A stretch of 63,108 nucleotides of DNA from a virus, in IMG/VR virus record IMGVR_UViG_3300032322_001062, positions 1-63,108 of that record; one strand, written 5' to 3'. A model generated the notes under the pieces. That model saw only the letters and a program-made list of their open reading frames with translations, ran no database searches and was not told the origin of the DNA. How positions within the stretch are numbered: the first letter of the stretch is position 1; each line of letters begins with the position of its first letter. Both the position numbers and the translations under genes were made by a program. This document shows, one piece after another, positions 58,513-63,108 of the stretch.

Positions 58513-59535
58513 TTAGGTCTTGATGATGTAGTTGGACGCGACGTAGGGCGGCGTGACGGAGTGGGTGTGAACCGCCCCTTCGCCGGTAGCATTGGTGGTA
58601 AAGGTATGGGTGTGCGCGCCATTCAGCGTACTGAGGAGCGGGTCGGGCGTGGCGGCAATGGCGCCGATTGGCACGTTGTTCCACGCAGCGATGTTACCCG
58701 AGCCACCACGCAGCGGGGTGACGCCGTCAGAACCGGCGAGGGTGTGGCGGTGTTCGCCACTGGAACCGGTGGTGCCGGTGTGGGTGTGGCTGGGAAGCTG
58801 GGCGGTGGTAAGGGCTGTACCGCCAGAGGTGGTCGAGCCGCCCGTCGAACCGCGCGCAACGGTGCCGCTGGCGCCAATACCGAAACGGTCACGGCGATCA
58901 GGCAGGTTGAAGGTCGTAGAGTTGTCGCCCACGCCGTAGGCAGTGCCGATGATGGCGAAGAGGGCGGCGTAGGTGGTGCGGCTGACAGCAGCGCCGTCGC
59001 AGAGAAGCCAGCCGGACGGAGCAGAGGCGCCGCCGTATTCCATCATGGCGCCGGGCGGGATGATAGCACCAAGAACTGCTTGGGCGGCGGTCGCGCTGGT
59101 AGCGGCGAGGAAGGTTTTGGTGTAGGGCGTGGCGCCGATGGAGTCGACGCAGGTCGTGCTGGTGCAGACCGAGATGGTCGGGCCGGTCGTCGGGATGACA
59201 ACGCCGCTGCCGCCGGACTGCTTGAGCGTGACGGTGAAGGAGCCAGACGTCTGGTTGATGACGGTGTAGTTCTTGGGCGAAGACGGGACGATGATGTTGC
59301 GGTCGCCGGTCAGCGTGCCCGTGAGGATGAGGATGGCTTGGCGAGCCTGATCTTCGGCGCCGTTGGAGGTCGAAAGGGTGTAATCGCCGGAACCCGCGAC
59401 GTTGAGAGTGACCGCGCCCGCAATGGACTCTGCCAGCAGTTCGAGGTTGGTGTTGGTCTTGACGCCCCAAGTGGTGGCGTTCTCGCCGGTCGCCTGTAGT
59501 TCGAGGCGAAGCAGCGGATCATAAGTCGAGGGCAT
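58513..59535 (-). CDS. Tail fibre with collar domain
   Basis: A 340-residue protein. The N-terminus DPLLRLELQATGENATTWGVKTN is a frequent phage-fibre start. GGASAPSGWLLCDGAAVSRTTYAALFAIIG...TFNLPDRRDRFGIG (about 190-240) is the tail-collar domain, followed by a His-rich C-terminal beta region (HTHTGTTGSSGEHRHTL, HTHTFTTN) that may bind metal. It probably projects from the tail for adsorption. Confidence 0.88.
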   Translation of the reverse strand: MPSTYDPLLRLELQATGENATTWGVKTNTNLELLAESIAGAVTLNVAGSGDYTLSTSNGAEDQARQAILILTGTLTGDRNIIVPSSPKNYTVINQTSGSFTVTLKQSGGSGVVIPTTGPTISVCTSTTCVDSIGATPYTKTFLAATSATAAQAVLGAIIPPGAMMEYGGASAPSGWLLCDGAAVSRTTYAALFAIIGTAYGVGDNSTTFNLPDRRDRFGIGASGTVARGSTGGSTTSGGTALTTAQLPSHTHTGTTGSSGEHRHTLAGSDGVTPLRGGSGNIAAWNNVPIGAIAATPDPLLSTLNGAHTHTFTTNATGEGAVHTHSVTPPYVASNYIIKT

Positions 59536-59795
59536 TACTTGCGCTCCTCAAGGATGCGGGTTACTTTGTCGTCAATTCTATTTAGCACAGTTGTCAGCTT
59601 GTTTTCAAGATCGGAGACAACCTCTCGCGTGGCGAAGTCTTTGTTGACTTGGGCGACGTGGTTGTGATGAAGCTCCTGAATGTGTTCGGCTTTCTTTTGC
59701 ACGGCCGAAATCTCCCGATGCAGATAGGCGCCGTAAGCCAGCAGAAGTGGCCACAGGAAGGTTGCAACGAAATCGAAAACAAGCTTGACGTCCAT
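59535..59795 (-). CDS. Small protein with one TM and coiled coil
   Basis: A 86-residue protein. Hydrophobic segment at about 6-24 (VFDFVATFLWPLLLAYGAYL), then a long coiled coil. Could be an i-spanin or a membrane-anchored tail-assembly factor; no o-spanin partner (lipobox gene) was seen next to it. The single-base overlap with the collar fibre start suggests coexpression. Confidence 0.5.
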   Translation of the reverse strand: MDVKLVFDFVATFLWPLLLAYGAYLHREISAVQKKAEHIQELHHNHVAQVNKDFATREVVSDLENKLTTVLNRIDDKVTRILEERK

Positions 59796-59805
59796 GTGAG
59801 TGTCC

Positions 59806-60117
59806 TTATGCTGGACTGCTCATAGAGGGATTCCAGACCACCGTAGTGACCAGGATGTTTGCGCCATCTTCGGTGAGGAGATAGGCGTCGTTTTCTTGAG
59901 CAAGAAAGTTGTCGAGGTTCTGAAGCGGGCGGCCGTCAGGCACCTTCTTAGATTCGAAGCGCGGCCGGGGTGGCCGGTTCTGCGGATGCTTCTTAAGATC
60001 GTAGGCGCCGTCGTAGCAGGCAGTGCAGACGACGAGCTTAGTAGATTCCTTGTGTAGCTGCCGACGAAAGTACTTCTGGCCGCAGCGGTCACAGAGGGAC
60101 CAGACGTTCATCCTCAT
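59806..60117 (-). CDS. Zinc-ribbon protein, paralogue 1
   Basis: A 103-residue protein. CDRCGQKYFRRQL and CTACYDGAYDLKKHPQN give a CxxC...CxxC zinc ribbon. The C-terminus adds about 40 residues absent from the paralogue. Adjacent to 60120-60338, with 2 bp between stop and start. A virion or transcription role is possible; no evidence for either. Confidence 0.72.
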   Translation of the reverse strand: MRMNVWSLCDRCGQKYFRRQLHKESTKLVVCTACYDGAYDLKKHPQNRPPRPRFESKKVPDGRPLQNLDNFLAQENDAYLLTEDGANILVTTVVWNPSMSSPA

Positions 60118-60119
60118 GG

Positions 60120-60338
60120 CTAGGAACCATAGTTAGTCTGGTCAGGCCGCGCATCAGGAACTTGTTGGAGTTCGCGGCGGGGCTTGGCCGAATAGTTTTG
60201 GGGGTGGCTCTTCTTGTCGAAGCGACCATCGAAGCAGGCGTAGCAGACGACGAAGTTGGTAGTTTCCTTGCGGAGGTCGCGGCGCTTGTAGTCGAAACCA
60301 CAGCGGTCGCAGACCGACCACATGTCGAGGACCGACAT
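60120..60338 (-). CDS. Zinc-ribbon protein, paralogue 2
   Basis: A 72-residue protein from ATG 60338, overlapping the upstream stop (TAATG). CDRCGFDYKRRDLRKE and CYACFDGRFDKKSHPQN match the paralogue next to it almost residue for residue, showing a tandem duplication. Confidence 0.72.
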   Translation of the reverse strand: MSVLDMWSVCDRCGFDYKRRDLRKETTNFVVCYACFDGRFDKKSHPQNYSAKPRRELQQVPDARPDQTNYGS

Positions 60339-60991
60339 TACGGCGTCCCCGCGATGGTGTTCTCTGGCGATCCGTTGAAGCGGTTGGAGGTGTCGGAACG
60401 GCGAGCCCGCGTCGACTCGATGTTGAGGACGGCGAGTTCTTCGTCGAGAATAGTCTTCCACACCGTGACGGCGCCCGCGTTCTTGGTCCACGCATTGGCG
60501 TACAGCATGGTCGCCGCGAAGAGGGCCGTGTCGGTGTAGGTGGCGAAGTAGTTGGTTGGATGCGCCGAGCTAAGGACAGTGACGCGCGGGATGTATTCGA
60601 TGAGGGCCGTGGTGTTGGACGGCGGCGTAGGCGCCAGATAGATGGTGGCGTTGTCCTTGGGCGCATAGTACTTGGTGGGGGCGCAGGACGTGTAGTCCGG
60701 CCAGTACGCGGTCAGGTACTCGTTGTTCTGTTCGAGCAGGTTGTTCCAGCCGCCCGTCGCACACACCTGGATGGACTTGAGGACGAGGAGGTCGGAGGGT
60801 AGGGTCAGGGTGCGCGTCGAGGCGCTGACCGAGACTTCGGTGAAGGTGATGATGTTGACCGGATCGAGACGGCGCTGCAAGTGGGACTGGGCGCGCTCGA
60901 TGATGGAGGGCAGGGCCGAGACGAACTCAGCCGAGTCTTCCTCCATGTTGGCGATGACGTCGTTGGTCAGGGTGGTGTAGGTGTATGGCAT
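60338..60991 (-). CDS. Head-tail adaptor/tail tubular-type protein
   Basis: A 217-residue protein. FVSALPSIIERAQSHLQRRLD and strand-rich TRTLTLPSDLLVLKSIQVC followed by ALIEYIPRVT (about 140-150) match gp11-like (T7) or gp4-like adaptor folds of podoviruses. It would sit below the portal and connect to the nozzle. Overlaps the preceding gene by one base. Confidence 0.8.
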   Translation of the reverse strand: MPYTYTTLTNDVIANMEEDSAEFVSALPSIIERAQSHLQRRLDPVNIITFTEVSVSASTRTLTLPSDLLVLKSIQVCATGGWNNLLEQNNEYLTAYWPDYTSCAPTKYYAPKDNATIYLAPTPPSNTTALIEYIPRVTVLSSAHPTNYFATYTDTALFAATMLYANAWTKNAGAVTVWKTILDEELAVLNIESTRARRSDTSNRFNGSPENTIAGTP

Positions 60992-61653
60992 TAGCGGCCG
61001 ATCCTGATCAGGATTTTGCCGCGCTCACGGTCTTCACGCATGGCGCCCTTGAGGGCACGCTCGTATTCGGCGCGAATGAAGTTGAGGCGGTCGGTCGAAA
61101 CGGTGTTGCCGCGACGGAGGCCGATCCAGTAGGCGAGGCCGTAGACGAGGGCAGGCATGAAGCGCCGGGGGACGTCCACGTTGTCGAAGGCACGCAACGT
61201 GTTTTCGGCGTTCTTCTGGATGGTGAGGACGACCGTGTAGGTTTGGTCGGGGACTGGCCAGAAGTTCATGACGTTGGTAGTGCGACGGCGATCCCACCAA
61301 TAGCGGGTCGGGCGGCCAGACTGGGACTTGGTAGGGACTTCCGCCCAACGCTCATAGCCGTCGCGGTCAATGAGGATGTCGGTGGTGGAAGTGCGGATGC
61401 TGGCGACGAGGACGTCCGAGATGGTCTGGTCGAAGGTCAGCGAGGAGACCGACGCCGAGACGGGGACGATGGTGGTTTCGATCTTGTGGAGAAGGACGTT
61501 CCTGTTCTGGAGGTCCGTCAGCATGTAGTCGAGGCCGCGCCGCGCGCTGATTAGTTCGTCAGCAAGGACGGGCCCGCCGCCAACCATCGCGGCAGCATCC
61601 TGCAAAAGATCATCGAACGTGGGGTCGAAGTTGGATGTGCCGCTGGTTGCCAC
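60991..61653 (-). CDS. Head-tail connector protein (adaptor type)
   Basis: A 220-residue protein. LLQDAAAMVGGGPVLADELISARRGLDYMLTDLQNRN and a WYWDRR-like segment (RYWWDRRRTTNVMNFWPVP) are typical of the podovirus adaptor families. Its position and size make it a partner of 60338-60991 in the neck. Single-base overlap with it. Confidence 0.8.
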   Translation of the reverse strand: MATSGTSNFDPTFDDLLQDAAAMVGGGPVLADELISARRGLDYMLTDLQNRNVLLHKIETTIVPVSASVSSLTFDQTISDVLVASIRTSTTDILIDRDGYERWAEVPTKSQSGRPTRYWWDRRRTTNVMNFWPVPDQTYTVVLTIQKNAENTLRAFDNVDVPRRFMPALVYGLAYWIGLRRGNTVSTDRLNFIRAEYERALKGAMREDRERGKILIRIGR

Positions 61654-61668
61654 GGTCGTTACTTTCCG

Positions 61669-61983
61669 TTACACCACCCCGTAGATGGTGACAAGCGGGC
61701 CACCGCCAGCGTAGGAGGAGCGAACAAAGGGAACGTCAAGGCTGAAGGGGACGACCGTGCTGGCCGCGTTAGCGGACACTTCAGCGAAGGCGATCCATGG
61801 GCCGGCAGTGGTTGGTGCGGCTTCGAGGAAGATGGTCGGGCCGGCAGCGGCGCTCTTCTGGACGAAGAAGGTGCGGACTGGCGTGCCGTCGAAACGGTAA
61901 TCGAGATCGATGGCGGGGCTGGTGGTGGCCGCCGAAGTCGACACTTGGAAAGGGACGAGGCGAATAGCCTTAATGGCGGGCAT
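61669..61983 (-). CDS. Small structural-region hypothetical protein
   Basis: A 104-residue protein from ATG 61983. Beta-rich, with a conserved-looking IRLVPFQVSTSAATTSPAIDLDYRFDG start. Probably a virion protein between the capsid and neck genes. No family assigned. Confidence 0.55.
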   Translation of the reverse strand: MPAIKAIRLVPFQVSTSAATTSPAIDLDYRFDGTPVRTFFVQKSAAAGPTIFLEAAPTTAGPWIAFAEVSANAASTVVPFSLDVPFVRSSYAGGGPLVTIYGVV

Positions 61984-62004
61984 CCGGGGCTCCTATGTAG
62001 GAAA

Positions 62005-62032
62005 GGCAGGACCCGCCGAAGCAAGCCCTGCC
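62005..62032 (-). terminator. Possible terminator after 62041-62484
   Basis: GGCAGG (62005-62010) and CCTGCC (62027-62032) with GC pairing in the loop; on the minus strand followed by TTTCC. Likely partial termination. Confidence 0.5.
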
Positions 62033-62040
62033 AAACCCTG

Positions 62041-62484
62041 TTAGATAATCTGAACGTGAACGATGACCGAACCGGTAGTCACCGCAGACGTATCAATAGA
62101 CACAACCGCCTGGATCGTGGTATCCACCGCGAAGGGGATGGCGTTTACCGAGATCTGGGCGGCAGTCGGCGCGTAGTTCTGGCGCCGGGCAGTATTGACG
62201 CTGGTGGCCGCCTTGATGCGAGTAGGGGCAGCCGCCGTACCAATGTTGAAGTTGGTCGTCGTGTTGTCGTAGCCGGTCGTGATGTCGAGGGTAGCCTCAT
62301 AAACGCGAGAACCCTCGGGCGCCACAAACAGCGGGATGGTAGTCACGCCCGCAGCCGTACCGGTCTGGGCGGTGCCGACAGTAATGGACCAGCGGCCAGA
62401 AACGCGGCCTTCTCGCATGCTGACGACGTCGGGACCAAGCGGTTCGTGGCCACGGATGTTGACAGGATAGCTAAACGTAGTCAT
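62041..62484 (-). CDS. Capsid-region structural hypothetical protein
   Basis: A 147-residue beta-rich protein downstream of the major capsid gene. GTAQTGTAAGVTTIPLFVAPEGSRVY and VSIDTSAVTTGSVIVHVQII suggest an immunoglobulin-like or decoration fold. It starts 27 bp past the post-capsid terminator, so it may be expressed at a lower level than the capsid protein. No specific family seen. Confidence 0.6.
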   Translation of the reverse strand: MTTFSYPVNIRGHEPLGPDVVSMREGRVSGRWSITVGTAQTGTAAGVTTIPLFVAPEGSRVYEATLDITTGYDNTTTNFNIGTAAAPTRIKAATSVNTARRQNYAPTAAQISVNAIPFAVDTTIQAVVSIDTSAVTTGSVIVHVQII

Positions 62485-62510
62485 CTGATTCTCCTTTGCG
62501 ATGGAGGAAA

Positions 62511-62526
62511 GGGGGCCGAAGCCCCC
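62511..62526 (-). terminator. Terminator after major capsid gene
   Basis: GGGGGC (minus) with a TTCG loop and GCCCCC followed by TTTCC. It lies 7 bp beyond the capsid stop and would set the capsid/downstream ratio. Confidence 0.7.
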
Positions 62527-62532
62527 AATCCA

Positions 62533-63108
62533 TTAGGTCGAACCAGACGAACCAAACCACTGACGCCAGTCAGACCAGCCGAAGCTGTAACGCTCGCGGG
62601 CCTTGTAGCGCATGTTGCCGGTCAGGAAGTCCACATCGTCCTTCGTGGCCAGCGGCGCGCGGATGAACATCTTGGTGCCGTTCGGAACGTCCGTGCGGAT
62701 AAACCAAGCGTTCGGGTCCGTGAACCGATGGTTGACGGTGTAGCCCTTCGAGAACAGGCCCATGTCCTTCATGGCGTTCGTGTCGTTGTCCGCAGTGCCG
62801 ACCCGGAGATCCGAGAACAGAATGCGGTGGGCAACGAACTGAAGCTGCGGAGGAATGTGCAGGCTCACGGCGCGGGCGCCGATCAGCAGGCCACGGTCGT
62901 CCTTGGTCAGCGAGATCGTGATCAGCGCGGACTCAAGGGCGGTCTCGGACAGGTCCGAGCTAACGCGGTTGGACTGGGTGCCGGCCGCGAGGGTCGGGTG
63001 GTCAGTCGCAAACAGCGGCTTGCCGTCGCCGCCAGCGTAGAGCGAGCTAGTGGAGAAGCCGTTGTTGTAGACGTTGGCGGCCTTGACCTGCTTGGCATTC
63101 GCCATCGC
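62533..63108 (-). CDS. Major capsid protein, C-terminal part (gene cut by window edge)
   Basis: The stop is TAA at 62535-62533. The frame is open to 63108 and continues at position 123 and upward through the terminal repeat; see 1-462. The region includes GTQSNRVSSDLSETALESAL, LTKDDRGLLIGARAVSLHIPPQL and a final FGWSDWRQWFG, conserved in Mu-type/gpT-like capsid proteins. Full length 304 residues. Confidence 0.92.
   Translation of the reverse strand, partial: AMANAKQVKAANVYNNGFSTSSLYAGGDGKPLFATDHPTLAAGTQSNRVSSDLSETALESALITISLTKDDRGLLIGARAVSLHIPPQLQFVAHRILFSDLRVGTADNDTNAMKDMGLFSKGYTVNHRFTDPNAWFIRTDVPNGTKMFIRAPLATKDDVDFLTGNMRYKARERYSFGWSDWRQWFGSSGST
62986..63108. repeat. Terminal direct repeat, right copy
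   Basis: Identical to bases 1-123; see the left copy. Removing one copy gives a 62,985-bp circle. Confidence 0.95.

Noticed and set aside
57436-59499. A 687-codon open frame on the plus strand
   Set aside because: It is antisense to the nozzle and collar-fibre genes; its Asp/Gly/Val-rich composition is the mirror of real coding sequence.

Overview
The window is a complete tailed-phage genome, assembled linearly from a circular or circularly permuted molecule. The first 123 bp and the last 123 bp are identical, and the major capsid gene runs across the join, so the unique genome is about 62,985 bp. Podovirus morphology is inferred: there is a P22-like portal, two short head-tail adaptor-type genes, a tail-nozzle-like protein and large internal virion (ejection) proteins, but no tape measure, tail tube or sheath. 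No integrase, repressor, tRNA or CRISPR was seen, so a strictly lytic life style is likely. GC-rich codon use, a GTA-type three-TM holin and a B12-dependent ribonucleotide reductase suggest an aquatic alphaproteobacterial host (inference). No phage RNA polymerase was found. About ten sigma70-type promoters, nearly all with a 17-bp spacer, suggest reliance on host RNA polymerase.

Layout. Leftward (- strand) genes from 18.9 kb down to 1, continuing across the join from 63.1 to 43.5 kb, are: thymidylate synthase ThyX and class II RNR (18.9-16.2 kb); tail-fibre and receptor-binding genes (15.3-9.3 kb); an AAA+/helicase-like ATPase, both terminase subunits, portal, a GroES-like co-chaperonin, scaffold, decoration and capsid proteins (9.3-0 kb); head-tail connectors, two zinc-ribbon paralogues, a tail-collar fibre and the nozzle protein (62.5-56.6 kb); internal virion proteins including an S74-type self-cleaving chaperone tail and a 1,809-residue ejection protein (56.3-46.5 kb); and a two-gene glycosyltransferase cassette (46.4-43.5 kb).

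Rightward (+ strand) genes from 19.9 to 43.5 kb are early and middle functions: many small unknown early genes (19.9-25.5 kb), a GP88-like protein, an rIIA/rIIB-like pair, a RecB/Cas4-like nuclease, a Sak4-like ATPase and an SSB-like protein, a DNA-methylase-like protein, a family A DNA polymerase split into two genes inside its proofreading domain, a PD-(D/E)XK nuclease, dUTPase, a metallophosphoesterase, holin and M15 endolysin, then a run of very small lysine-rich proteins. The two transcription directions converge at 43.54 kb on a shared CTAG that supplies both stop codons.

Control. The divergent hub is 18.9-22.6 kb. It holds back-to-back promoters, a leftward insert containing an HNH endonuclease gene with a GA microsatellite, and two copies of an unusual inverted-repeat module built from GTGAG pentamers spaced 8 nt apart. 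A third, smaller version overlaps the promoter of the packaging operon at 9.3 kb. This module is the strongest candidate for an undescribed regulatory or replication element. The other most notable items are the split polymerase, the glycosyltransferase/methyltransferase/MAF fusion with a leaderless-type promoter, and the KGGM-rich polybasic proteins.
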